Shown: piece by piece, positions 1 to 11,269 of the stretch | How positions within the stretch are numbered: position 1 is the first letter of the stretch | How the letters are laid out: each line of letters starts with the position of its first letter | NCBI GenBank assembly: GCA_963978905.1 | Contig: OZ022261.1 | Coordinates: 18,337,582 to 18,401,581, forward strand | Reading direction: 5' to 3' | Source: Trichostrongylus colubriformis | Lineage: Eukaryota > Nematoda > Chromadorea > Rhabditida > Trichostrongylidae | Length of the DNA stretch: 64,000 nucleotides | Notes under the pieces: model-generated | The model's database searches: none | Seen by the model: the letters and a program-made list of their open reading frames with translations, nothing else | What the model was told of the DNA's origin: nothing | Translations under genes and position numbers: made by a program

Positions 1-2
1 AA

Positions 3-131
3 GATGTTTCGAATTTCGACGATGAATTCACGAAGGAAAAACCACGCTTTTCATCCGCAAAAGATAAGCATATCATCACAGAGGCAGATCAGCAACTCTT
101 CTCTAATTTCGATTTTTCTTTAGTTGTGTGA
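3..131 (+). CDS. pkn-1: Protein kinase N (PKN/PRK), C-terminal last exon, partial
   Basis: This is the 3' end of an AGC-family Ser/Thr kinase; the rest of the gene lies left of the window. The 42 codons before TGA (129-131) read as an AGC-kinase C-terminal tail. It begins DVSNFDDEFT, continues with a turn-motif region around FSSAKD, and ends in a hydrophobic motif FSNFDFS. An acidic residue in place of the usual phospho-Ser/Thr after FxxF is the PKN/PRK signature, as opposed to PKC or Akt. In the family this tail docks on the kinase N-lobe, and the enzyme is a Rho/Rac effector acting on the cytoskeleton. The gene symbol follows the C. elegans PKN orthologue and is an inference from this tail only. 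No AATAAA was noticed in the following few hundred bases. Confidence 0.8.
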   Translation, partial: DVSNFDDEFTKEKPRFSSAKDKHIITEADQQLFSNFDFSLVV

Positions 132-1176
132 AGGTTCTTGACTGATTATGTCCGTGATATTAATTATTGATTAGCATGTTGAACTTCCATTCCCGAAGTG
201 GTTGATTTGTTTTTCTTTTTTTTTATTCGTTGAGAGTGAGCTTTCACTGTGCAAGCTCACGAAAATTTCGTCCTTTGTCTCAGTTAAGCGAGAATGGCAC
301 GGCTTGTGGAAGTCTCCCATAATTTGGCTTATTTTAGTTCAGTGCATTCGGTGGTGAATTGTTCCAGAAGAAAGTGTCCAGTAGTGAAGTTTTGATTGGG
401 GAGTAATCAGTTGCTTATCTCGCTTAATGCAGGGTTTAAAGCAATTATACTCGCGTTTTGACTGGTAGGAATCGCCCTTCATGTTTGCCTTCACATCTCA
501 TCAATGTTGCTCATCGATCTAGTTTACGCAATACTTATCAAATCCGGTCTAGTTGAAGTGACAAATTGTAGCGTTATTTGTGCTCTGTAAATGTGTAGTG
601 TGTCTCAATTGCTTTTTGTTTTTGTTTTACTTGTAATGTCATCAAATCGGGGTTATTCGTGCTGCGTCTATGTGCATTTTTAAACACATAGCCCCTTGTA
701 TACTCGTGCTTACAAATTGTTTGGTTTTTAGTATGGTGATGCCTTTTTATATGTGCTCCAGTACCATCTATGTAAATGTATTATATTATGTACTGCATAG
801 GGAAGTTTTCGAGCTTCACATCTAGGATTTAGGTGCTTTTAAGGGTGCTGCTAAGCGTTTCCAGTGGAATGCTTTGATCCTCTCACACATCCTTGTCTAG
901 TAACACGATTCATTTCAAAGCTCAGCTTCGTCAATGGCGCAATATTGCTTTTACTCCCGCTTCTTCGTATTTCCTATCTAATCGTTGGCAGGAAATCTAT
1001 TTCTTGACTCCAGTGAATGGTTTTGATAAATGAGTAAATGTACTAGTAACTTTTTTCTGCATAAAGTTTCTCGTTTCTAGTATCCTTCTGCCATAGTGGT
1101 CTTATCGAGCACATAACTCCTCTCCTGTTTTGTTGTACGGTTATCGAGTAAAGTGTTGATACGAACTTTAGATAAA
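132..1176. other. Intergenic / 3' UTR stretch
   Basis: AT-rich sequence following the kinase stop codon. It presumably holds that gene's 3' UTR and the intergenic space. I see no convincing coding exon, RNA gene or repeat boundary in it. Confidence 0.5.
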
Positions 1177-1975
1177 ATGCCGATAGAGAATGATGAAGAG
1201 AATCCGCCGTTGACGAAAACAGGGTTCTGGGTAAGTGTTCAAAACCATTCCAATTATAATAAGAGTATGAAATCTGCATGGTATTTCTTTTATTAATTCG
1301 TAGCGTGAGCTATCGCGCGAGGAGCTCTGATCCTTTGTATTCGGTGGACGATGAGGTAGAGTAAACGGAGTCACGCGGCGAGACACTTTTTAGCTCCCCG
1401 GTATCACGCCCCTTCGAAAGGTTTATTGTGTCCAAAGCTGAGAAGTTATGCGAGAAATATTCGGTTTATACCACTGGAACAGTGGAGTCAAAGTATAATC
1501 GAGTTTTGTTACCGTGTATAGAGGATAAGCTCAATAGTGCTGTTAGCTATTAGTTATGGTGGTACTATTTGCTTGGCTCTTCTGCTACGATGCATGACCG
1601 CATTCATACACCGCACGATCGTGGCAATACTACCGTGCTCAAGTTCGCCAACCCAACAGATTGGTAGCGGGGGGGGGGGGGGGGGGGGGCGTGTTGTGCG
1701 GCTCCCTTGCGCCATCGCCTTCGCCTAGTGTAAGTGTGGCCAAGCAATGAATGTCAGTACTAAATCGACCTTCTGGCAAGTGCCATTTGTGCTTTCGTCC
1801 CCAATCATCAGTGTGTAGCCTTATGAAAACGTAGAGACCTCATGTGACATTTGTATTTTAGATTTTCAAAGATCCTGATCCTGGATTTGTTATTACTGGA
1901 ATATCCATTGCCACCAATTTCGTGCTGTCGAATATGTTTCTGTATGGTTTAACCGGACGTGCAAGAATATCATAG
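1177..1975 (+). CDS. Possible two-exon small membrane protein (tentative)
   Basis: An ATG at 1177 opens an 18-codon exon (1177-1230, starting MPIENDEENPP) that ends exactly at a strong GTAAGT donor. A possible second exon starts after TTTTAG at 1862 in matching phase 0. It reads IFKDPDPGFVITGIS followed by a hydrophobic stretch and stops at 1973-1975. Together they give a 55-residue protein with one potential membrane segment. The family is not recognised. The second exon could instead end at an internal donor and continue into a longer gene, or the whole arrangement could be chance. The intron contains a 21-base G run near 1669-1689. Confidence 0.25.
1669..1689 (+). repeat. Poly-G run (21 G)
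   Basis: Uninterrupted run of 21 guanines followed by CGTG. Similar runs in this window (2763-2782, 5457-5472) sit inside a MITE terminal repeat. Here no matching flank was found. Confidence 0.95.
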
Positions 1976-2556
1976 TGTGTTTCTTAGCTGCAATTTTGCT
2001 AATATTTTTTATTAAGATTTGCGCAGAATATTACGGTGATTTCCAAGTGTTGAAGTGAGACTTCAGTGTGAGCGAAAGGCTATAGTAATTGTGGTGGTTG
2101 TGGAATGCGACATCAGTTGTAGTGTACTTCCGCTCGCGCCGGATTTCACTTCAAACAAGACGATCCACCATGGACTGGGAAGCCGCGCTAACGTTTCTTA
2201 CCAAGCATTACCATACAATCATCAGTCTGCACACTCAAGAGTATAATTTTGCCTAGGCCTTTCTGAAGAAGGGAACAAGCTCCCTTCCCCTTTTTAATTT
2301 TACGCAAAACACTGAACACATTCAGACAAAACGCCGGTCGCCGATTACAGTGATGTGTTCCGCAACCCTCTGATTCCCCTTCTTTCCTAACTATATATGG
2401 CCCATACAGAAGCCCTAGTTTGCACCGTCCAGAGAGCAAAAGTCCAATTGCTAGCACATGAAGCATCAACGTGGGGCATTCGGAGAGAAGTGCTGCTGTG
2501 AATGAGTGTTCGCGCTGCTAGTGAATTAAAGCGCCTCTCACTTACTGTGCTGTTTT
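1976..2556. other. Non-coding stretch
   Basis: Contains short open frames on both strands without family resemblance or splice support. I see nothing I can name. Confidence 0.5.
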
Positions 2557-2800
2557 GGGGTCAAATAAAGTCGGGGGAGGGGGCGGGAGACGCAAAATTC
2601 CCACCGTTATCAGAGCTCCTTTCCTTCTCTAAGCTTAGGCTAAAATTGATATCCGCTCCCCCCACATTAAAAAGCATCTGTCAAAGCATAGGTCTTATCT
2701 GCTTTAGCCTAAGCCTAGAGAGGGAAAGAACCTTTGACGTCGGTGAAAATTTTGCGTCTCTTCCCCCCCCCCCCCCCCCCCCACGACTTTATTCGACCCC
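2557..2800. mobile_element. MITE with poly-G/poly-C terminal repeats
   Basis: Imperfect inverted repeat of about 90 bp per arm. The left end begins GGGGTCAAATAAAGTCG, then a G-rich run, then GAGACGCAAAATT, and further in CTAAGCTTAGGCTA. The right end carries the complement, with a 20-base C run (2763-2782) and GACCCC at the edge. No transposase is encoded. A partial copy lies at 5438-5525. The target duplication is unclear, so the superfamily is not assigned. Confidence 0.7.
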
Positions 2801-4012
2801 TGTATTGTAACACGACGCGATGCGTGCGAGCTGGTGACGCCGCAAGGCAGTGGGGCCTTAATATGATGGCCGTATTTTACGCCCCAAAATAAGAAGTAGA
2901 ATACGGCTTTCGCTTCAGGACTCAGCTGCATACGGCGCCTCCGATTCGCACCCATCGCGTCTCACGCCGCATGCTGCGTTGCTATTCGTTTTATCCACAC
3001 ACCCACTACTTGTCAAACGTTTTCGATCAGCGATCACTCTGTACTCAGAGAGGATGGTGCCTTTATGCAATTTTAGCTTGTAAAATTAGTTTACTGTAGT
3101 TTCCACGCACTCCAGAATCTAGAGGAAGTACCTTATAATGGTGATCTTACGACTTATTATCTTGTGTATTCTCGTTTGCTGTTATAACTTGGTATATTAT
3201 ATAAATTTTACCTGGGAGCAGAAGTCATAGTTTGATCGATTCAGTGTTTTCCATTCCAGTCTCTTGAGCGCGGCAACTATACCTTGTTCCGCCTTGTTGT
3301 GTGTTCGTGATTCACACAATGACTATGAAAAGTGGAAGGAACTGAAGGTATTGCGTCTCAAAGGCGTTCCAGACAGGTAGATCCATTGAGGTTTCGAAGG
3401 AATCGTGCACGGAAATTTCATGAAAAAATCCAAAACTTTTCTCCTTTCAACGCAGAATCGAAATAAAGAAATGAAAAGTATTTTGCTAGTTCCCGCGCCG
3501 AGCAACTTTTAGCCGTGTCGCCGGGAAAGAGTGCGGTCCAGAAAGTCGCTCTCAACATTTTCCACTCTGCATTACGTGACCGCCGACGATTTGCAACACA
3601 GCTCTTGTGGCTCCGCTCACGATACCCGCGTATGAAACTTTGAGAAGTTGCACCTTCTCGCGGTTTTGGTGGAACTTCGCAGGATGCTCATGGTGAACAA
3701 ATGCACCTTGGAGTGAAAAGTTATATTTTTCCGTTCATTATTCCTTCGATTTAAAGCTTACCTATTTTTTTGGTCACGAATTGATTTCAGGTTTATGCCG
3801 TACAAATGTAAATACGACTGGACGGAATACGATAAAAAATTCTCAAGATAAAGTTATAAAGCAATAATAAATTGTATATAGCTAATCTTCTTTATCTTAC
3901 TTTACTGTTTCCTTGTTGTTGATAACGAAGGATAGTAAGAGTAGTGAACGCGTCCGGTTGTCAGTGGTGGATTGCAGGACTGTGAATATGAAGTTAGGCG
4001 CGGGGCGTAGCT
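2801..4012. other. Non-coding stretch
   Basis: Mixed composition sequence with no recognisable gene, RNA or repeat boundary. The scattered short frames look like chance. Confidence 0.5.
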
Positions 4013-5105
4013 GATTTGCCGGTGGGGCGCATGGGTCATAGCTATCAGGGTGTGTGGCCTTTGGCTCGTCCGGGCTGGCACGCGCACGCGGCAATTTGCG
4101 CGGCGAACTACACGGCCGCGGCGGGTGTATGTCGTTTGGCGCGGCCTCTGCAGCTAATTTTCCAATGGGTCGCAGGGGCCGTTGCTCACCGTTGGGGGCG
4201 TGTCCTTCGCCGTCTGGACTCTCCCAGATTTGCCTAAGCCTTTAAAGGGGAGGAGCTTTGGCAACGCCCCGTTGGAAAATTAGCTGCAGAGGTCGCGCCA
4301 AACGACCGTCTCCCGGCAGCGGCCAGTCTCGGCGTCGTTGGTTGGCGCGGGAACGTGTAATGGAGCGCGTAAAGGCAATGATGGTTAGAGATTTTGTCGA
4401 GCATAGGCTTCTTTCTTCCATTAGTTTCAATGAAATGGACCTTTCTTGTGTACTACTCCCATTTGTTTAATACCCTTATTATCACCCGAATCACTTACTG
4501 TTCTTTTAAGAAAGCATCATTTTGAAGTTTTCGATGACACTGTGATAAAATCCGTTTTTTTTTTTGCTGTATTTGTTCTAATGACATTCCATGCAAACCC
4601 ACTCAAGTACATCGCAATGTTCATCACTTTGCCATAGGAAAAAAAATAAAGCGCAATGTTGACATCATGATCAAAAAAGTGACTGAGAAAGGTAAGGAAT
4701 GAAATCATCTAGCAACACTACATGCTTGTGGACAATTTAGCAAGCTTCACAATCAGGTGCACTTGTTGACCAACGCAAAAAGAAAAGAATACAGGTTCTA
4801 TCACACTGTCATCAGACTTTTTGAAATTGAGTTCTCAAAGGGAGCAGTGAGGAATCTAAGTGATAATATAAGGGTGCTGCTCGAATAAGAACACAACACC
4901 GAAAAAGCTCAGAGTGGGAGAAAGGGAAAGCCCATACAAAACCCATGAGTGTGCTTGATTTAAATCATCACTAGTCCGTGCTCCACTCAAAGATGCCGAA
5001 GCCGGACGCGGCGTTGCGCATTTGCCGCGCAAATTGCCATCTGCCAGCCCGGACGAGCCATAGGCCCGTCTTCCGTAGCTGCCACTCTGCCGCCCATCAC
5101 GCATC
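4013..5105. mobile_element. GC-rich-ended inverted-repeat element with an internal hairpin
   Basis: The two ends are inverted copies of each other. Around 4070-4112 and 5023-5063 both contain GGCTCGTCCGGGCTGGCA followed by GGCAATTTGCGCGGC on opposite strands, with weaker similarity outward on both sides. A second inverted pair lies inside: a 39-base segment near 4131-4169 (GTCGTTTGGCGCGGCC core) is repeated inverted near 4267-4307. The centre (4400-4960) is AT-rich. No transposase frame is visible, so this is a non-autonomous element, possibly two nested elements. Confidence 0.6.
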
Positions 5106-5437
5106 GCGTCTTCTGCGGTGAACGACTCGTCTACATGATCGAACTCTCAGATTTTCGTAGTACATTGGTGGCCAGTCGATCGATCCACAGTGTACGATCT
5201 TTTATGGATCTGCTTCTAACTATTTGACAGTTGAACAAAACGTGAATTCTGGCTGTTTCCTCGTTTTTTCGTATTGTTTCTCCTCCACAGTTTCAACAAT
5301 AGGAACATTGCTTGTTTGCTCCGGGATGATTGTATTACGATCATTTTGGATTGCAATACTAGCTACCTTTCAGTAATTTGCAGTGCCTGTCTAACAGTGG
5401 CCCTTATATGGTAAGTTTTTCGTGTACATTATTTGTT

Positions 5438-5525
5438 TGGGGTCAGTGCAAGAGGTGGGGGGGGGGGGGGCGAGATGCAAAATTTCTAACGATGTCGAAG
5501 TTCCTTTTCCTCCAAAGGCTCAATG
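5438..5525 (+). mobile_element. Truncated copy of the poly-G MITE
   Basis: Begins GGGGTC, has a run of 13-14 G interrupted once, then GAGATGCAAAATTTC and a segment matching the left arm of the element at 2557-2800. The opposite end is missing. Confidence 0.6.
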
Positions 5526-6604
5526 TGGAAATGTAGAATTTGCAGAGTCACAAACACAAACAGCTATACAGTACCTCATGTAATTGGTTTACACATTAAC
5601 ACGTATAAAGAAGCTACTATAGTACAAGTTGTGATACCAAGGTGTTATTCATTGCTTCACATGCAATTAATGCGGAATACAACATCTAGGAATGACGACC
5701 AGGAATGTTAAAGAAGGAGTAGGAGAGCATCTTACGAATATTGTTACACACAAAAAGCACACATCTTTACTCGACTACAAATGTGACAAAAGAATCATTG
5801 CACATATTTTGGAATCTGGTAAAGAATTCATAGAAGTATACTGACAGAAAAAGATTCGTTCTGGATCAAGTTACTTATGACATCTTATCCATTTGCTCTA
5901 AACGCCAACATAAAAGGATATGGTAACATCACAAATATTGATAATTTTTCAAATCACGAGGCTGAGTCAGTCAGAATCATTTTGAACGTAAAGAGGGGGG
6001 CTGACCCGCCTCTTTGCGTTCAAAATCACAAAACTGCGCAACAAACGAAAGAGAAAAAGGCAAAAACAAGATCGGTTTCGATAGAATTTTAGGAAATTAT
6101 TGTCACTAGAGCAGAGTTAGAACCAATAATTGCTTAAGAATGCTCAGCAGCTCGAGTAAAGAAGAAGTTCAATCACTGCTCGAGCTATCGGTACTACAAG
6201 ATTTTTTGGAATCCATTATTAAAAAAGGGAAGTTTTCAGTTCTCTGCTTAGTGGCCCACTTCTTTCATGAAAAGGAAAGTGTCAAAAAATCGTGCAAAAA
6301 ATCCCACAACCTATAGAACATTTTCGTACTCGGGTATTAGATTAAATTCCTTCTGATAGAACTTTCAAATGAAGAATGTGTATAATGATTGTGGAAGAAA
6401 AGGTTTTTCACATATGAGCATCATATACGAATATAGTAGCGCTCTATCAAGCTCATAACCACAATAAACTTGCGAAATTTGGATAAAAATAAGTTGAAAG
6501 AAGTTGATTGTAGAGATTGCGCGTGCAGTAATACGACTGTCCGAAATTATGTTACTCATACGGCCACGTAGTAATAGGGAATCGGAACATAACTGATGAG
6601 TATG
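5526..6604. other. Non-coding stretch with one hairpin
   Basis: No gene recognised. An inverted pair of about 20 bases (5978-5998 and 6007-6026, TTTGAACGTAAAGAGG type) could form a hairpin with a loop of about 8 bases. Otherwise AT-rich and featureless. Confidence 0.45.
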
Positions 6605-7650
6605 AACTTACAAGGGAAGGACCACAGGTCGAAGTGGCCATTCGGAATGAGATACATATGGTCCGACGTATTTTCGGACGCTGATCTCGGATCTGTATTC
6701 GAAATTTGCAGAAAGATTCTCTGGGCGGAGTTATGGAGGTTTTTTTTTTGAAAAAACTGTACTATTATATGGTAGGTGGAGCCCATGGCACGCGAGCCAG
6801 ACGTTTTCACGCAAAACCAGTGTGATTTTCGTGTTCAGGGGATCAAATTACCCTGTGGGACAAGTTTTCAGCCAATTCGAGAATTCGACCTAATCTCGGA
6901 AAAATTGATGGGCTACTGGCTGGCAACCCGTTGAACAAAGGAGAAGTCGTTGATCCTTGCCTAGGAAATGCTCCTATTTGATGCTTGTTTCGTACATTTA
7001 GTGCGATGGGCAAGTGTGAAAGGTATGAATATGCTATCCTGTTCAGGTTGCAGGGTTTTCTGTAGAAGAAAATTCAAAAACTACCACTTTATCCCCTGGC
7101 CACCCCCAATTTTCCGAAGTTGGACCAAAAACTGGATTTGGCTGAAAATTTGCACAAGGGGTAATTCGACCTCCTGTGCCCGAATATCATAATCTTTTTA
7201 CGCAACAACGCCCAATTCGTGTGGTATGGGAATCTCTTCGACTTGGTATCCTTCCCTTGTGGGTAATGTTAGTAGTTATAAATAAAGCGGCAGAGTGATG
7301 GGTGCGGTAGGTTCCAGTATAAGGAAACGTCCATAAGTGAAAGAAAAGCACTTACTGACAATTAAACACAAAATGCAAAAAACCGGTACGGTGGGGAGCA
7401 AACCCATGACCCTTATCCTGCAGATCCGCAACACTACCAGTGAGCCACTGATGCCATTGCTTGCCATGCGAGCGGCCGTGCTGATGTAATAGTGCCTCGT
7501 CACAGAAAAACCTCCATAACTTTGCTCAGAGAATCGTTCTGCAAAATTCGAATACAGATTCGGGATCAGCGACCGAAAATGCGTCGGACCATATCTATCC
7601 CATTCCGGATGGCCACTTCGACCTGGGGTCCTTCCCTTGTTAGATCCTTT
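6605..7650. mobile_element. Long-inverted-repeat (foldback) element
   Basis: Arms of about 150-190 bp face each other at roughly 6605-6800 and 7460-7645. Both contain, on opposite strands, ACAAGGGAAGGACC, GGTCGAAGTGGCCAT, TATGGTCCGACG and GTTATGGAGGTTTTT, with scattered mismatches. The spacer holds no transposase-like frame. A short related stretch (GGTCGAACTGGCC, GAGATTCATATGG) occurs near 11,305-11,340. The precise ends and target duplication were not resolved. Confidence 0.65.
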
Positions 7651-8646
7651 TTGAGTAAAGGTACTATGTTTAGAAAAGATACAACCGTTTGCAGACAAGA
7701 TATTAATGACTTGTACGAGGATCTGATGGAAGAAGTAATGAATTATTATAGGTGAATATAAAATTAAGGATTCCAAATAAGTTTATCGAAACAACATCTT
7801 CGATACTGTTGACTCAGAAAAATTAAACCACTGCTAAAAAAGGAAATTTAAAATTTCAATTCTTCACTTCCCTTCAATATTATGAAAGGGTACCATGAAA
7901 GTTCAGTTTTCTGCCGTTGAGATAAAGCTAGCAATAAGTATGGTGTTATGTGCAGAAAATTCTATGTACTTAGCCTTATGAAAGAAATGGGCATCTGCCA
8001 TGATTCATTTAATATAATCTATGTACAGTCTAGCACACAACATCTATGAGATCTGAGCTAACACTTTCAATTTTCTCGGCCTCATCTAATGCTAAACCTT
8101 GATTCGTGTGAGGATATGAGGCGAAACGAATCATTTACAAGTTTTAATTTTGAGTATTTTTCAACAAAATTTTAATTGGCAAGCAGAGATTTTTCAAAAA
8201 GGAGGAGGGGATGTGAATAGTAGCCCAGCTTACGGAAGGGAAGTTTTTCGTCGTCGGTGACAAGTTGCGTTGTAATCTCGTTTTCGCGCGTCGTCACTCC
8301 TCAAAGCTGATAAATCCGTGCAAATCTGAATAAAAAAATTATCCTAAACCTGGCATCAAGGTGTTAAACACTATCTCTTCTCATGCCATGATCGATGTTT
8401 TACCTTCAATGGCGGTCCTTCTTATGAAGTTGTTCGCTTCCGACAAGATGCTGGAATTTATGTCCTATTCGGTGTAATGCTGACAACATAGCGTCCTACT
8501 GCTTACCGCTCGTATTCACCGAAACGTAAATTTCGCTTCGGAACCGATGTACATTACCTTTTCCAAGAGTGTCCCCATATCTGGGTGGTCCTTGCCAATG
8601 GTGACGTACAAGCGGCTCAAACATAAATATATATCCATTAGGTGAC
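7651..8646. other. Non-coding stretch
   Basis: AT-rich, with no gene, RNA or clear repeat boundary seen. It may include the 3' flank of the Mutator-like transposase gene that follows on the minus strand. Confidence 0.45.
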
Positions 8647-9930
8647 TCACTTGCTTAATTTTTTGCCTTTTTGTGAAATGCCTCTGTTAATTCGTTGTTC
8701 TGAAGCCACGGTCTCCCACTTACTCCACATATCTTTAAAGGAGCCGAACACCCTCTCATGCAAATACACCTGGAATTGCTTGCATTTTTGATAAGTAACC
8801 TTAACCGGGACAGGTGGCTTCCACAGTTCTCGTATCTGAAAAAATATCAAATTAAGTTCACTTTAAACTACATATATTGTATTGTTAACGTCACCCCCTG
8901 GTAGATTCTTATAGAGAAACACCACTCCCTCCAGTGTGTCCTACCATTCAGCCACCGCCGCAACTCTCCCCAATGAAGCAAACTAGCTTGGTACCTGTTC
9001 CAAGCCTGCGCCATATGAAATGTGCAGCCTTCCACTTTCGTTTCGAAGAACAGGCATCTCGCCGCTGTTATAGATGCCTTCTCGAAATCCAGAACTATTC
9101 TCAACGGGCTCATTGGCCCTGGGCGATGTTTCTTGAGAATGTTCTTCAAGTGCCCGAAATTCCTGAAATACACTTTTTCAGTCATCCGCTCCTTCATAGC
9201 GTACAGCGGAGGCACTTCTACTTCTCCATCGCTCGACGATGGCGTTAAAGTCATTCTTGGATGCCATCTGAAAAGAACATGTATTAATTTTGCTTCGAAT
9301 TTGATGCTATTGGACTACTGGCTTCTATGTTTCTTCCGAATAATACACGTGCAGCTCTGGGATTTGTTTCTGCACAGACATCCTGCAATCGCCTAATCGT
9401 GCTAAATCTTCTCTGATGTGCTCTAGTCCCGGCCACTTCATTTCAAATCCCCATCCATGTAGCACTTCCATGACGTCCTCTGTAAAAGTGAAATATAATT
9501 TCGTAATTTTATAGGCGTAGAAAATCTCACCGTCCTGCTCTTGGTTCGCTTTCGTTAACAATCCCATCCACTTGCCTTGGAGCACCTCCTGCGACGCAGC
9601 GCCCTTCACCCCCTACACCTTCTAAAAGTAGAAAAGACGTTCAAGTTTCGCGAAGCATGATGAAAATTTTCAAGCTGGTATCCAATCCTTTTGGCCTTGT
9701 ATTCTGTTGCTTCGCTTGCCGCACAGTCGTGAGTCGCTCACAAATTCGTCTCCTACTACCTGAACAGAGAAATCCTCAGCCATTATTGTCGAACTTTTAT
9801 CGCCCTCTGAACTCCATTTTTCTTGCACGACACTCTGGTAGACGTCGTATTCTTTATTCCTCCGAACCAGCGCGAATACATACGACGAATCTGAACCTGG
9901 AACTCTATATGGTAACATATCACTTCCCAT
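8647..9930 (-). CDS. Mutator-like (MULE) transposase, multi-exon, probably decayed
   Basis: Four collinear open segments on the minus strand look like consecutive exons of a MULE transposase. 9930-9670 reads SSYVFALVRRNKEYDVYQ, resembling the N-terminal zinc-finger/FLYWCH-like region. 9609-9325 is a linker. 9254-8868 is the catalytic core: PLYAMKERMTEKVYFRNF, then IVLDFEKASITAA with the catalytic Asp, then GCTFHMAQAWNR, the C/H block typical of MULE domains. 8850-8647 has FGSFKDMWSKW, matching the region after the core. Exon joins were not all verified by phase and some joins show frame changes, so this may be a dead copy. Terminal repeats and target duplication were not located. It could be a source for the Mutator-like MITEs at 31,198 and 45,095, but that is only a guess. 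Confidence 0.7.
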
Positions 9931-11269
9931 ACTTACTTACTCCCATACTTCCCATACTTACCTATTTTTCTCCTTTGTACGTAGAGTCTTTGTTGCGGGT
10001 ATGGGGGGGGGGGGTTGAAATTAATATTATAGTGGGCCTCAGTAGTAGGGCCGTGAAGAAGATAGAGTGGACATAGTGAGGAACAGAGCACAGTGATAAA
10101 CACGAACTGCGATATACTTGCAAAGTAAATTTTGTTCATGTACCCGGCCGAGAGGATGTCATGACCTTATATCGGTCTCACTTCTTTCATCTTTGGTGAG
10201 GTGTGAATACTTATTGTCTACCATGAGTCCCCACGAGCATATTGAAGGAGTAATGTTAACATCGCGCCTATTCCAGTTCCCTCAGCGAAAGTCAACGAGG
10301 AGTGTCATCCTACAACAATGTTAGGCTATCATAGCTGTATATCAGTGTTAAGGGATCTAAAAGATGCCGTTATTGAAAATCTAATTCATTATTGCCGTCA
10401 AGCTATCAGTGTGAAAGCCACTGAGAATATACGAAAAAGCAAAAATGAAGAGCATTCACCCACGGTCACTGTTTGGAGCTTTGAATTGAGAAAAAAAGTT
10501 TACAAAAGTACACAGGCGTTCTATTAAATAACTGGACAGTGTTGTAACAATAAAGAATTGAAGTAGTCGAATGTAGTATATAATAACAGTTCTCCACCAA
10601 AAAAGTTTTCAGCAAGAATACTCCAGAAATACAATGGTAGCAGAATACCAGACCAAGCAGTAGCAGTAAATAAGGTAGTAGAATACAACACATGCTGGAA
10701 ACACTTCATCAGTGAAGTTTTATGCTGACTCAATGCGCAGCTGTTTCGCTCGCGTGCACCTGTGTACTACCTGACACAGGCATTACATAAAGAACAACCC
10801 GAAGAGATGGGTACAAGTTTAGGATGGGTAGCATGGGAGATCAAGTAATGAGCACACATGAACTAAGCTAACCCACGCCCGTTGACGGGGAGTGCTCCGA
10901 AATATTTGGTATTCAAGTTAAAAGTTGGTTATTTAGCTACAAAAGTCGTAGACGTGGAGAGAGGTCGTCCTAGGGTCAGCTGAATTCTCTGGAAAAGATT
11001 AGCGGGCTTGCCTACAATGGGCGGAGCGTGGAATCGATCAGATGGTACTCACTACCAAAAAATTTCAGGTCGTATCTAAAACGGTCTTGGCAGGGGGATA
11101 TGAAGATTCCTTCTGACATATTATGGGCGTTACCAACGCTGACTATTGCTGATCTACTGGGTGTAACACTAACAAGATTTCATTGAAAATTTTTGTGTAA
11201 GGAGGTAATAGGTGAACAATCCCAAGGTTTTTTGAGAAAGTAAATGTGATTTTGATAAAGGGTCGCACT
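9931..11269. other. Non-coding stretch
   Basis: Contains a CCATACTTA short tandem repeat near 9930-9965 and a run of 10 G near 10,005. No gene is recognised. Confidence 0.4.
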
